A stretch of DNA of 64,000 nucleotides from UBA3941 sp002385665 (GTDB lineage: Bacteria > Bacillota > Clostridia > Caldicoprobacterales > UBA3941), in contig JBMNFJ010000015.1 in assembly GCA_050949255.1 (NCBI GenBank), positions 1 through 64,000 on the forward strand, read 5' to 3'. The notes beneath the pieces were generated by a model, which had not been told where the DNA came from, searched no databases, and saw nothing but the letters and a program-made list of their open reading frames with translations. Below are positions 23,574 to 32,088 of this stretch, piece after piece; positions within the stretch are counted from its first letter, which is position 1; each line of letters opens with the position of its first letter. Made by a program: the position numbers and the translations under genes.

Positions 23574-23643
23574 GTAAATGGGAGTATGCCTCTATGTATG
23601 TCAATTTCTACAGATTAGACAAATACTCTCCCCCAATCTTATG

Positions 23644-24018
23644 CTATTCCCCTTCTTCCTTATGCCAGATACTTTTAAGATAGGCAGGCAGCTCCTGACA
23701 GGTAACGAATTTCACATAGCAATACTCCTCTGCCAGCCTCCTCATGACCCGGGGAGTATCATCGGAGGAGTCAGCATCCACCAATACTACATTTAATAGG
23801 GCCTCCTCCTGGCCCTCTATACCCGCCTTTAGAATAAAACCCCTTACAAACCCCTCGATGGTATCCTCCTGGTTCTTTGCGGATATTACAATACTGTACT
23901 TGCCTTTATGGGCACTGCCGCGCCATTTATAGCCCATGATCAGCCTGGTTATAAGGCAGACTATACCAAACAGGGCAAACACCCAAAGTATAACGGCCAA
24001 ATATGTAGGAACATACAT
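23644..24018 (-). CDS. Membrane-anchored protein with glycosyltransferase-2-like N-domain
   Basis: 124 residues: a transmembrane helix (YLAVILWVFALFGIVCLITR) followed by 'KYSIVISAKNQEDTIEGFVR', 'LLNVVLVDADSSDDTPRVMR' and a short tail. This looks like the first nucleotide-binding part of a family 2 glycosyltransferase (V-D-A-x-S-x-D-x-T replaces the usual nucleotide loop), but it lacks the acceptor half. It is either a short dedicated family or an eroded enzyme. ATG 24018 follows AGGGG; GTG 24027 is possible. No partners are evident, and catalytic activity is doubtful. Confidence 0.55.
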   Translation of the reverse strand: MYVPTYLAVILWVFALFGIVCLITRLIMGYKWRGSAHKGKYSIVISAKNQEDTIEGFVRGFILKAGIEGQEEALLNVVLVDADSSDDTPRVMRRLAEEYCYVKFVTCQELPAYLKSIWHKEEGE

Positions 24019-24141
24019 ACGCCTCACCCCTGGAAAATCAATCTATGCCTATTTAGTTCATAATACGCATGATCTCCCATAGAGGTGATTCTTTAACAAT
24101 CTTGTTTGGTTATCCTATTTTTCCAATTCATACTTACTAAC

Positions 24142-24716
24142 AAAGGTAATGGGCTATTGATAGAAAAATGGATTTACTAAGGTGCTTTTAGAAGATAGAA
24201 ATTGGATTCACTGGAACTGTAACTGGGAGAATTGATTTATGGAACATATTAGAATATGCCGGAATAAGCCCCCTCCTATATATATAAGTAGCTTAGCGTT
24301 CAATAGTTTACTGACTAACTAAGGTAATGGGCTATTGATAAGCGGATGACTTCATTGATTTGGCTTTTGGTAGTTAGATACCATTATACTGTTGCTAGGG
24401 AGGATGGATTTGTGGAACATATTAGAATATGCCGGAATAAGCCTCTCCTATGTATAGAAGTAGCTTAGCGTTCAATAGTTTACTGACTAACTAAGGTAAT
24501 GGGTTATTGATAAGCGAATGACTTCATTGATTTGGCGAAGAAAACTTGGCTTATGGAATGCAGAAAAGCCGTAGCTTTAAGCAGGACGCTTAAAGCAGCT
24601 TCCTTCCGGCAGGACGCCGGATTGGAAGCGATAGGCTTTTCAAATGGAATAGGCCTTAGTTTTCTCCAAATCGATGTCGGAAGGAGCAATCAATAGCCAT
24701 TACCAGTATTTACAAT
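24142..24716. repeat. Palindromic intergenic repeat R1: three tandem partial units
   Basis: The phrase AAGGTAATGGGCTATTGATA recurs at 24143, 24321 and 24493 (third copy with one change), a direct repeat with periods of 178 and 172 bp. The first two units contain an inner arm GATGGATTT...TGCCGGAATAAGCC. The third contains the GATTTGG...GAAAACTTGGC arm that folds back on GTTTTCTCCAAATC, and closes with TCAATAGCCATTACC, the inverse of the opening TIR. It has no coding content and fills most of the 700-bp gap between the glycosyltransferase-like gene and metK. Confidence 0.75.
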
Positions 24717-24738
24717 GAACATGTGGAGTTAAGTCCAC

Positions 24739-25938
24739 CTATTTAAGTGCCGCAGCCTGCTTCTTAAGCAGCTCCGCCTTGTCCGTCCTCTCCCAGGGCA
24801 CTTGGATATCCTTCCTTCCAAAGTGACCATAGGCGGCCGTTTGGCGATATATGGGCCTTCGAAGGTCCAATTCCCGGATGATGGCTGCAGGTCGCATATC
24901 AAAGTTTTTATTTATCAGGGTTATGATATCATCATCGGATATTTTTCCGGTTCCAAAGGTGTCCACCAGGACAGACACGGGCCTTGCAACGCCGATAGCA
25001 TAGGCCAGCCCCACCTCGCACTTATCCGCAAGCCCCGCTGCTACTATGTTCTTTGCAACATATCTTGCATAATAAGTTGCGGAACGATCAACCTTTGTCG
25101 GATCCTTGCCGGAAAAAGCGCCACCGCCATGGCGGGCGTAACCGCCGTAGGTATCCACTATTATCTTACGTCCCGTAAGGCCTGAATCCCCCTGGGGACC
25201 TCCTACCACAAATCTGCCGGTGGGGTTTATCAAGTACCTGGTATCCCCATCCAATAGCTCCTTGGGGACAACAGGTTTTATTACATATTTTATGATATCA
25301 TCTCTTAGAGTCTTCTGACTTATCTCGCTGCTGTGCTGGGTGGAGATGACCACGGTATCCACTCTGACGGGCCTGTCGCCTTCATATTCCACCGTCACCT
25401 GGGATTTACCGTCCGGCCTTAAATAGGGAAGTATCCCTTCCTTTCTTACAATGGCAAGTCTAAGGGTTAACTGATGTGCCAGGGAAATGGACAGGGGCAT
25501 GAGTTCCGGGGTCTCATTGCAGGCAAAACCAAACATAATTCCCTGATCTCCGGCCCCGATAGACTCAAGGTCATCTTCCTTACCTTCAGAGTCCTGTTTT
25601 GCCTCCAGGGATTTGTCTACCCCAATGGCTATATCCGGCGATTGCCTGTCAATGGATGTGAGCACTGCGCAGGTCCTGGCATCAAATCCGTATTCAGTAC
25701 TCGTATATCCAATACCTTCTATTGTATCCCTGACAACTCCGGGAATATCTACTGTGCAACCGGTACTGATTTCACCCATTACCAAAACCATACCGGTGGT
25801 TATGGCGGTCTCGCAGGCTACCCTTGCCATGGGGTCCTGCTCTAAAATAGCGTCCAATATTGCATCGGATATCTGATCGCAGATCTTATCCGGATGCCCT
25901 TCGGTTACTGATTCCGAAGTAAATAGTTTCTTGTTCAT
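24739..25938 (-). CDS. metK: S-adenosylmethionine synthase
   Basis: A 399-residue methionine adenosyltransferase making SAM from methionine and ATP. Signatures: 'FTSESVTEGHPDKICDQISD' (residues 5-24), 'GAGDQGIMFGFA' and the P-loop-like 'GGGAFSGKDPTKVDRS'. The C-terminal 'HFGRKDIQVPWERTDK' is typical. Full length. It is preceded by a SAM-I riboswitch, so it is repressed when SAM is plentiful. The ATG at 25938 follows TAGGAGG. Confidence 0.98.
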   Translation of the reverse strand: MNKKLFTSESVTEGHPDKICDQISDAILDAILEQDPMARVACETAITTGMVLVMGEISTGCTVDIPGVVRDTIEGIGYTSTEYGFDARTCAVLTSIDRQSPDIAIGVDKSLEAKQDSEGKEDDLESIGAGDQGIMFGFACNETPELMPLSISLAHQLTLRLAIVRKEGILPYLRPDGKSQVTVEYEGDRPVRVDTVVISTQHSSEISQKTLRDDIIKYVIKPVVPKELLDGDTRYLINPTGRFVVGGPQGDSGLTGRKIIVDTYGGYARHGGGAFSGKDPTKVDRSATYYARYVAKNIVAAGLADKCEVGLAYAIGVARPVSVLVDTFGTGKISDDDIITLINKNFDMRPAAIIRELDLRRPIYRQTAAYGHFGRKDIQVPWERTDKAELLKKQAAALK

Positions 25939-25955
25939 CTCGTCCTCCTATAAAT

Positions 25956-26097
25956 TAAAAACCCTCTTGTGAAAAGAGGGCTGTCTTCATAATTACCCTC
26001 ATCTTTCAGAATAGAATTCTGCGGGAATTGGCACCTGATCTGAATCTGATTGGTTGCCGGGTTTCATAGGGCCCGTCCCTCCACCGCTCTTGATAAG
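25956..26097 (-). promoter_or_regulatory. SAM-I (S-box) riboswitch of metK
   Basis: Minus-strand sequence begins TTATCAAGAGCGGTGGAGGG, contains GGGCCC, ATGAAACCCGGCAACC, AGGTGCCAATTCC and AAAGATGAG in the S-box order, and ends in the terminator CCCTCTT / AAGAGGG followed by T5 (25980-25956). SAM binding would favour the terminator. Confidence 0.95.
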
Positions 26098-26182
26098 GAA
26101 TATATATTGCTTTTTATATTAGTATTTTAACCTTTCTGCCAGTTCATTATCTTATTTCATATCTAAGTTAAATGACTTTTGA

Positions 26183-26337
26183 AAAGCTGATGACTACTTT
26201 CTTTTAGCATTGGAAGTTGGAAATCAGCTTCCATAAAGCCGTTACTGGGGATGATGGATTTGTGGGGTAATTTGAAAGCAGCCGGAATAACCATCATCCT
26301 ATACATGGAAGTTAATTAGCTTTCAATAGTCATTATC
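26183..26337. repeat. Palindromic intergenic repeat R2 (partial)
   Basis: It contains the inner arm GATGATGGATTTGTGG...GCAGCCGGAATAACCATCATC seen in R1 and R8, flanked by AGTTGGAAATCAGCTTCC / GGAAG and TAGCTTTCAATAGTCATTA. The left outer TIR is degenerate. It lies between the metK riboswitch and the COG2426 gene. Confidence 0.65.
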
Positions 26338-26424
26338 AACACATTTCCAACCAGCAAAACGGATTAATTAACCCGGTTGATTATAGCACAGGAAAAAGCA
26401 AAGAGTCAAGGGATAGCCCTTTCC

Positions 26425-26895
26425 TCAAAATATCTGATGGGATAAAAACATAATTATAAGGCCGGCTACCAAATTCCCAAGAGCTATAACGGGAAAGGCG
26501 TGCTTTATCCTGATATCGAGAAAGGATGCTATAGCCGAGCCTGTCCAGATTCCAGTTGAAGGTAAGGGGATAGCAACGAATATAAACAGGCCCAGGAGGC
26601 TGTATTTTCTCACGCTTACCATCTTTCTGTTGGTCCGCCTCTCTACCCAGTTGGCAAAGGGTGCCAGAAGCTTGGTCTTTTTTAAGTAGGCCATAACGGG
26701 CTTTAAGAAAAGTAGGAGAAAAGGAATCGGCAGGATTGATCCCAGGTAGGCAAGGATAAATGAAGTCCAGGTACCCAGCCCCATACCTATCCCTACAGGG
26801 ATAGCCCCCTTTAGCTCAATCACGGGAAGGGCGGCAGTGCCAAACACTATCAGCTCCTTTTTAATAACCTCCAAGAATTCAAAAAACGTCCCCAT
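26425..26895 (-). CDS. Small multi-drug export family membrane protein (COG2426)
   Basis: A 156-residue integral membrane protein with four or five hydrophobic segments (ELIVFGTAALPVIELKGAIP, WTSFILAYLGSILPIPFLLL, YSLLGLFIFVAIPLPSTGIW, AFPVIALGNLVAGLIIMFLS). The re-entrant 'ALPVIELKGAIPVGIGMG' and 'PLPSTGIWTGS' motifs are those of the COG2426/Sm_multidrug_ex family. The family name overstates the evidence; the transported substrate is unknown. Monocistronic. Confidence 0.8.
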   Translation of the reverse strand: MGTFFEFLEVIKKELIVFGTAALPVIELKGAIPVGIGMGLGTWTSFILAYLGSILPIPFLLLFLKPVMAYLKKTKLLAPFANWVERRTNRKMVSVRKYSLLGLFIFVAIPLPSTGIWTGSAIASFLDIRIKHAFPVIALGNLVAGLIIMFLSHQIF

Positions 26896-27002
26896 TTCAG
26901 CACCCCTCTGCTACTTAAAAGAGATATCCCTCTCAAAGAACTCATAGATAAAAAATTACTAATCCATACCGGAAGAAATAATTCATATAAGAAAGTAAAT
27001 AT

Positions 27003-27028
27003 AAAAAATGGCCGATAGACTATCGGCC
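27003..27028 (-). terminator. Terminator after tRNA-Tyr
   Basis: GGCCGATA / TATCGGCC (27010-27017 and 27021-27028), 3-nt loop, followed on the minus strand by T6. It ends the tRNA transcript five bases after CCA. Confidence 0.85.
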
Positions 27029-27033
27029 GACTT

Positions 27034-27118
27034 TGGTGGAGGAGGGCGGATTCGAACCACCGAAGGCTGAGCCAACAGATTTACAGTCTGCCCCCTTTAG
27101 CCACTTGGGTACTCCTCC
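27034..27118 (-). tRNA. tRNA-Tyr (GTA)
   Basis: An 85-nt class II tRNA. The acceptor stem is GGAGGAG / CTCCTCC with encoded CCA, the anticodon loop is CTGTAAA (anticodon GTA), the variable arm is long (TGGCTCAGCCTTC region) and the T-loop is GGTTCGAATCC. The discriminator is A. It is divergent from murC. Confidence 0.95.
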
Positions 27119-27378
27119 ATATTCTCTTGTGACCATTCACCTTTCCTGGCCACGATTCATAATTATAGTACATGATATTAAGAATGTCAACTGAATATTT
27201 GAAAATAAATCTGGTTATTTTATTGGAATATTGTCCATTACCTAGTATTTTTTTCCCCTTTGCCCTGAAAAACTCCCTTTTGTCCTGCAAATTTTGTCCC
27301 AAAACCCTAAGGACATACATAATTTGGCAAAATAATGGATACATTAAAATAATCAGTGATTTCAGAGGAGAGGATCCC

Positions 27379-28776
27379 ATGAAGAAATTGCATATAGAAG
27401 ATCTCAAAGGAAATCATGTTCATTTCATAGGTATAGGGGGAATCAGCATGAGCGGTTTGGCTGATATCCTCATCCACAAGGGCTATACCGTTTCAGGTTC
27501 GGATATAAAGCAGACCCACCTTACCGACGGCCTGGCAAACAAGGGCGCCAGGATATACATAGGCCATGATGCATCTAATATAGGTAACGCCGATTGGGTG
27601 GTATATACCATCGCCATCAGTGAGGATAATCCAGAGCTGATGACTGCCCGGGAAAGGGGCATTCCCGTAATTGAGAGGGCTACCCTCCTGGGCCATATCA
27701 TGGAGACCTACCCATACTCCATTGGTGTGGCCGGAAGCCATGGAAAAACCACTACCACCTCCATGCTGTCCATCATTATGCAAAATGCACGTCTGGATCC
27801 CACTATCCTGGTGGGCGGAGAGCTGGACGACATCGGCGGCAATGTTAGAATCGGCAACAGCAGGTACTTTATAACCGAAGCCTGTGAATATAATGAGAGC
27901 TTTTTACACTTCGAGCCCTATATCGCCATTATCCTTAATATAGACGAGGATCACCTGGACTATTATAAGGATATTCAGTGTATTTACCAGGCCTTTGAAA
28001 AATATGCCGGCCTTGTTTCCCCCGTAGGGATGGTTATAGGCTGCATGGACGATCCCCTGGTTGCCAGGCTCTTAAAGGATATCCCGGCAAGAAAGGTTGG
28101 ATTTGCCATAGAGAACCAGGCAGACTGGGTAGCCCGGGACATCATCTACGATGATAAGGGCCATCCGTCCTACCGCGGGGTATACAAGGGGCAGGATATG
28201 GGCAGGTTCCAGCTTCAGATACCGGGCCGGTATAATATCTATAATGCCCTGGCAGCAACGGCTGCCGCATGGTCAATAGGTATATCCGCGGAAACCATCA
28301 GGGACTCTTTGGCCTCCTTTAAGGGCACCCACAGAAGGTTCGAGGTAAAGGGCAGTTTCAATGACATAACCGTGGTAGACGATTATGCCCACCATCCAAC
28401 TGAAATACGGGCCACCCTGCAGGCAGCCCGTAAGTATCCGCATAAGAGGATATGGTGTGTCTTCCAGCCCCATACCTACAGCAGAACGGAAAAGCTGTTC
28501 TATGAATTCTCAGAATCCCTTCTGGATGCCGATGAAATCCTGATCACAGATATCTATGCAGCCAGAGAAAAGGCTATCGAAGGGGTAACTTCCGAAAACC
28601 TGGCCAGGGAAATCCACAGGAAGGGAAAGCCCGCAAGATACATGACTTCCTTCCACGAAGCTGTGGATTTTCTAAGCCAAAACGTACAGCCCGGGGATCT
28701 GGTCCTGACCATGGGGGCCGGAGATATATTCAAGGTTGCGGATGAATTCCTGAAAACCAGCGGGGACAGTCCTTAA
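27379..28776 (+). CDS. murC: UDP-N-acetylmuramate--L-alanine ligase
   Basis: A 465-residue cytoplasmic peptidoglycan enzyme that adds L-Ala to UDP-MurNAc using ATP. N-terminal Rossmann 'HVHFIGIGGISMSGLADILI', ATP loop 'GVAGSHGKTTTTSML', central 'EDHLDYYKD', 'RRFEVKGSFNDITVVDDYAH' and 'VFQPHTYSRTEKL'. The start at 27379 (GAGGAGAGGATCCC before it) is chosen over the open upstream frame from 27172, which has no family homology. Its 3' end overlaps the convergent fhs gene by 4 bp. Confidence 0.97.
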   Translation: MKKLHIEDLKGNHVHFIGIGGISMSGLADILIHKGYTVSGSDIKQTHLTDGLANKGARIYIGHDASNIGNADWVVYTIAISEDNPELMTARERGIPVIERATLLGHIMETYPYSIGVAGSHGKTTTTSMLSIIMQNARLDPTILVGGELDDIGGNVRIGNSRYFITEACEYNESFLHFEPYIAIILNIDEDHLDYYKDIQCIYQAFEKYAGLVSPVGMVIGCMDDPLVARLLKDIPARKVGFAIENQADWVARDIIYDDKGHPSYRGVYKGQDMGRFQLQIPGRYNIYNALAATAAAWSIGISAETIRDSLASFKGTHRRFEVKGSFNDITVVDDYAHHPTEIRATLQAARKYPHKRIWCVFQPHTYSRTEKLFYEFSESLLDADEILITDIYAAREKAIEGVTSENLAREIHRKGKPARYMTSFHEAVDFLSQNVQPGDLVLTMGAGDIFKVADEFLKTSGDSP

Positions 28777-30443
28777 AAGAGTCCGAGGATGGTACCGTCC
28801 TCCAGTATATCGATATTTTCAGCAGCGGGGTTTTTGGGCAGTCCGGGCATGGTAAGCATCTCGCCTGTCAATACCACAATAAACCCTGCTCCCGCTGATA
28901 CCCGAACATCCCTTATATTCAGGGTCCAACCCCTGGGTGCTCCTTTTAGTGCCGGATCATCGCTAAAGGACATCTGGGTCTTGGCGACACAGATAGGCAG
29001 GTTCCCATACCCCAGTTCTTCCAGGGAGTTAATGCTCCTGCTGGCCCTGCTTGTATAGGCAACTCCATCGGCACGATAAACCTTTTTCGCCAGCATCTCA
29101 ATCTTCTCGCGAATTGATATATCCAGGGGATAGGCATGGGTAAATTCATTCTCCTCTTCCAGGGCTTTTAGAACGGCCTCCGCCAATTGGATACCACCAT
29201 CTCCGCCCTTTGCCACTACTTCTGACAGAGCAGCACTTACGCCCAGACCCTGGCAATGCTCCATCAGGAGCTCCAGCTCGGCCTCCGTATCCGAGGGGAA
29301 TCTGTTTATGGCTACCACTACGGGAAGCCCGAAACAATTCCTTAAGTTGTCTATGTGCTGATCCAGGTTGGCAATTCCCTTTTTCAGGGCTTCCAGGTTT
29401 TCCTGATTCAGATTGTCCCTGGCTACCCCACCGTGAAACTTAAGGGCTCTCACCGTTGCTACCAGTACAGCAACATCGGGCTTTAAGTCTGTAACCCTGG
29501 TAACGATATCAAAGAACTTTTCAGCCCCCAGATCTGCTGCAAATCCACCTTCGGTTACCACATAGTCGGCCAGCCTGAGTCCCAGTCTGGTAGCTATGAT
29601 GGAATTGTTACCGTGGGCTATGTTGGCAAAGGGGCCCCCATGGACGAAGGCGGGCTGTCCCTCCAAGGTCTGTACCAAATTGGGCAGGATTGCATCCTTC
29701 AGGAGGACCGCCAATGCCCCCACCGCCTTCAGCTGTCCCGCGTAGACGGGTTTGCCGTCGTATGTATAGGCTACCAGGATCCTGCTCAGCCTCTCCTTAA
29801 GGTTGGTTATATCCGATGCCAGACAGAGGATGGCCATAACCTCGGAGGCCACGGAAATATCAAACCCCGATTCCAGGGGGGTGCCGTTGGCCTTTCCACC
29901 GAGGCCCACCACGATATTTCTCAGTTGCCGGTCGCTTATGTCCATAACCCTCTTCCACAGAATCCGGGTAGGATCAATCCCCAGCTCGTTGCCCTTGGTT
30001 ATGTGATTCTCTATCATAGCCGCCAGTAGATTGTGGGCAGCGGTGACCGCATGGATATCGCCGGTGAAATGAAGGTTGATATCCTCCATTGGCAGTACCT
30101 GGGAATAGCCTCCGCCGGCGGCTCCTCCCTTTATGCCAAAGGTGGGCCCAAGGGAGGGTTCCCTGAGACAGACCATAACGTTCTTGTTAAGCTTTCCCAG
30201 TCCCTGGGTAAGGCCGATTGCCGTACAGGTCTTTCCCTCCCCGGCAGGGGTTGGGGTAATGGCTGTGACATATATCAATTTACCCTTTGGCCTGTCCTTG
30301 AGCTCATCAAATATCCCAAGCTTTACCTTGGCCTTGTAGTTTCCGTACCTCTCCAGATATTTCTCATCTATCCCGGCCTGTTCTGCTATTTCGTCAATGG
30401 GCCTTAATTTGGTCGATTGCGCTATCTGAATATCCGTCAGCAA
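28773..30443 (-). CDS. fhs: Formate--tetrahydrofolate ligase
   Basis: A 556-residue enzyme that makes 10-formyl-THF from formate, ATP and THF; it is central to the Wood-Ljungdahl methyl branch and to purine synthesis in Clostridia. ATP loop 'AITPTPAGEGKTCTAIGLTQ', 'REPSLGPTFGIKGGAAGGGY', 'NLHFTGDIHAVTAAHNLLAA' and 'EGGFAADLGAEKFFDI' are all present. Full length with no change at known active-site segments. Monocistronic, convergent with murC. Other acetogenesis genes are not in the window. Confidence 0.98.
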   Translation of the reverse strand: MLTDIQIAQSTKLRPIDEIAEQAGIDEKYLERYGNYKAKVKLGIFDELKDRPKGKLIYVTAITPTPAGEGKTCTAIGLTQGLGKLNKNVMVCLREPSLGPTFGIKGGAAGGGYSQVLPMEDINLHFTGDIHAVTAAHNLLAAMIENHITKGNELGIDPTRILWKRVMDISDRQLRNIVVGLGGKANGTPLESGFDISVASEVMAILCLASDITNLKERLSRILVAYTYDGKPVYAGQLKAVGALAVLLKDAILPNLVQTLEGQPAFVHGGPFANIAHGNNSIIATRLGLRLADYVVTEGGFAADLGAEKFFDIVTRVTDLKPDVAVLVATVRALKFHGGVARDNLNQENLEALKKGIANLDQHIDNLRNCFGLPVVVAINRFPSDTEAELELLMEHCQGLGVSAALSEVVAKGGDGGIQLAEAVLKALEEENEFTHAYPLDISIREKIEMLAKKVYRADGVAYTSRASRSINSLEELGYGNLPICVAKTQMSFSDDPALKGAPRGWTLNIRDVRVSAGAGFIVVLTGEMLTMPGLPKNPAAENIDILEDGTILGLF

Positions 30444-30472
30444 ATAAATCCCATCCTTTCCTTATGGTTAAT

Positions 30473-30560
30473 TTAACGCGTTGTGCTAGTCAATTATATG
30501 CTAGTAATGGCTATTAACCGCTTATTACTTAAGATTATGAACTAGCACAATAGGTTAATT
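30473..30560. repeat. Palindromic intergenic repeat R3 (outer arms only)
   Basis: TTAACGCGTTGTGCTAGTC...TAATGGCTATTAACCGC faces ACTAGCACAATAGGTTAA. It contains just the outer terminal inverted repeats of the R family, with no inner arms, in the fhs upstream region. Confidence 0.7.
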
Positions 30561-30786
30561 TAAAAATTAATATTACTCAATCTGCCAAATGCTGTATTAT
30601 TTCCACCCATAAAGTGGGTTGATCCCTGGTCATGTCCAGGTCGTGTTATGTATAAAAATTAAAAAGCAGGACTTATAGGATAATAATCATTATATACCAA
30701 AATTGCGATTTTTGGTTTTCTTTATTGAAACTTCCAGACATTTTTATTTTCAATCGGTGAATAATAGACTCGAGGAGGGATTAAAG

Positions 30787-31290
30787 GTGAAAAAGTTTTT
30801 GTGTCTCTGTGTTTTTAACCTGATGATTCTAAACTTTTTTACTCTCCCTGTTGATGCCCGCCATAGCAACGTAAGTGTGGACGATGATCCATCCTTCGTT
30901 GATAGCCTATCCCAAAGGGAAACCCCATGAAAGTCAGAGGATCTTGAACTTTTGGCCAGGGTTATCCATGGGGAGGCCCGTGGCGAGAGCTATCTTGGTA
31001 AATTGGCCGTTGGTGCCGTTGTAGTAAACAGGCTGAATTCCCCATTGTTTCCGGATACCTTGTATGAGGTAATATATGAACCTTGGGCATTTACCTGTGT
31101 GCAGGACGGGCAGATAAACCTGGAGCCTGATGAGGAAAGCTATAGGGCTGCTATGGATGCCCTGAATGGAATTGACCCAACGAATGGATGCCTGTTCTAC
31201 TACAATCCCAAAACCGCAACGTCCAGATGGATGTTCAAACGGCCTACCGATTATACCGAAACCATAGGCAATCATGTCTTTATGAAATAA
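30787..31290 (+). pseudogene. SleB-like cell wall hydrolase interrupted by an in-frame TGA
   Basis: A GTG start at 30787 follows GGAGGG and gives a signal peptide (VKKFLCLCVFNLMILNFFTL PVDA). The frame then meets TGA at 30928-30930 after SQRETP. Reading on in the same frame gives KSEDLELLARVIHGEARGES, GKLAVGAVVVNRLNSPLFPD, GQINLEPDEESYRAAMDALN and ATSRWMFKRPTDYTETIGNH. This is the complete catalytic domain of the SleB/CwlJ hydrolase family (Hydrolase_2), with its catalytic Glu in HGEARGE. One base change (TGG to TGA, for example) would explain it. The domain could still be translated from TTG 30952, but without the secretion signal. Members degrade spore cortex or vegetative wall. Confidence 0.82.
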
Positions 31291-31293
31291 TAT

Positions 31294-31340
31294 AAACAAT
31301 AATCGCCCGGAATCATATAGGATTCGGGCGATTATTGTTT
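31294..31340 (+). terminator. Terminator after SleB-like gene
   Basis: AAACAATAATCGCCCG pairs with CGGGCGATTATTGTTT (one bulged G, extended by AATC/GATT) around a 6-nt loop directly after the stop. A very stable 20-bp stem, A-rich before and T-rich after. Confidence 0.8.
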
Positions 31341-31436
31341 GTCGCTATATAATTAATCCCAAAAAAGCAACACCGCAAGGCAGACAAGGCCCGGCGGTGT
31401 ACTTTGATTATTTAAGACAAAACCTAGGTGATCCTA

Positions 31437-31618
31437 ATATACAATAGCTATTGATCGTTAAGTACGTATATCTAATAGGAGGATGACTTGCTCAGGCAGC
31501 GATCAAGTTACATCGGAAAGCTGCCAGATGCTATCTATAGCTAACTGAAATAGCTGGAGTAGCAACGATCATCATAGCTATTGAACGCAACTTCATCATC
31601 TGCTTATCAATAGCTCAT
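31437..31618. repeat. Palindromic intergenic repeat R4 (divergent)
   Basis: ATAGCTATTGATCG at the left and CGATCATCATAGCTATTGAACG plus TGCTTATCAATAGCTCATT at the right match the R-family outer arms. The interior (GCAGCGATCAAG, AGCTGCCAGATGC) differs from the other copies. It is non-coding and fills the gap after the SleB-like terminator. Confidence 0.55.
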
Positions 31619-31676
31619 TTTTGTCAGGCAACAAGCTAAATAAGCAAAAGTTTTATCGTTGGGTATCTGTAAAAAT

Positions 31677-31808
31677 TTATCCAAGGTTAATAAACTTTGA
31701 AAACAGGTCCATAAAAACAACGGGAAACATAAATGCTAAAATGATGCCGATGGACAATCCCACACCCGTGATACCCCTTACAATATCGGATTTTAAGATT
31801 GTGTTCAT
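31677..31808 (-). CDS. Small single-pass membrane protein, 43 aa
   Basis: MNTILKSDIVRGITGVGLSI, then GIILAFMFPVVFMDLFSKFI, then NLG and stop. It has a very good ribosome site (GGGAGGGG, five bases before the ATG) and one hydrophobic helix of about 20 residues, then a short amphipathic end. I know no family for it. Gene-like because of the ribosome site and protein-like composition. Partners and role unknown. Confidence 0.6.
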   Translation of the reverse strand: MNTILKSDIVRGITGVGLSIGIILAFMFPVVFMDLFSKFINLG

Positions 31809-32063
31809 CGTTTCCCCTCCCTGCGTGTTTTAGTAAACCTATGATGCTATGTTAATTTAATCTATCCGGGAAAAGCTGCTTTTGTAAAATTACTCTTTTC
31901 CTTGTGCATATTATAACCCAAAAATATTTCAAAAGTTTTACGAAACATTTATAGTTCTTTTAATTACCATATAACAGAGTTTTAATAACTATATTACACA
32001 TATATAGTATATTATCACCATTTTTCCCCTGGGTTAAACATCATTTATATTCAATTTTTTTAA
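31809..32063. other. AT-rich spacer upstream of small membrane protein gene
   Basis: About 250 bp of very AT-rich DNA without a reading frame. It presumably holds the promoter of the small membrane protein gene (minus strand), but no -35/-10 pair stands out clearly. Confidence 0.35.
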
Positions 32064-32088
32064 TAAAAAAAGACGGTCAAAGACCGCC
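32064..32088 (-). terminator. Terminator overlapping the DUF815 gene stop
   Basis: GGCGGTC / GACCGTC (32088-32082 and 32078-32072) with a 3-nt loop, followed on the minus strand by T7-8. The TGA stop codon (32079-32077) lies at the loop and descending arm. Confidence 0.8.

Noticed and set aside
24504..24689. 61-residue open frame on the minus strand
   Set aside because: It lies wholly inside the palindromic repeat R1; similar peptide strings appear from other repeat copies in other orientations, and there is no ribosome site.
30679..30700. Possible Fur box (GATAATAATCATTATAT)
   Set aside because: Several mismatches to the 7-1-7 consensus and no iron-related gene downstream.
30928..30930. 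Selenocysteine or TGA read-through in the SleB-like gene
   Set aside because: The TGA is outside the catalytic motifs, at a position where family members have ordinary residues, and I see no SECIS-like hairpin after it.
31345..31400. Hairpin CACCGC/GCGGTG resembling a riboswitch tail
   Set aside because: The conserved bases of c-di-GMP or other riboswitch classes are not there, and no gene follows on that strand.
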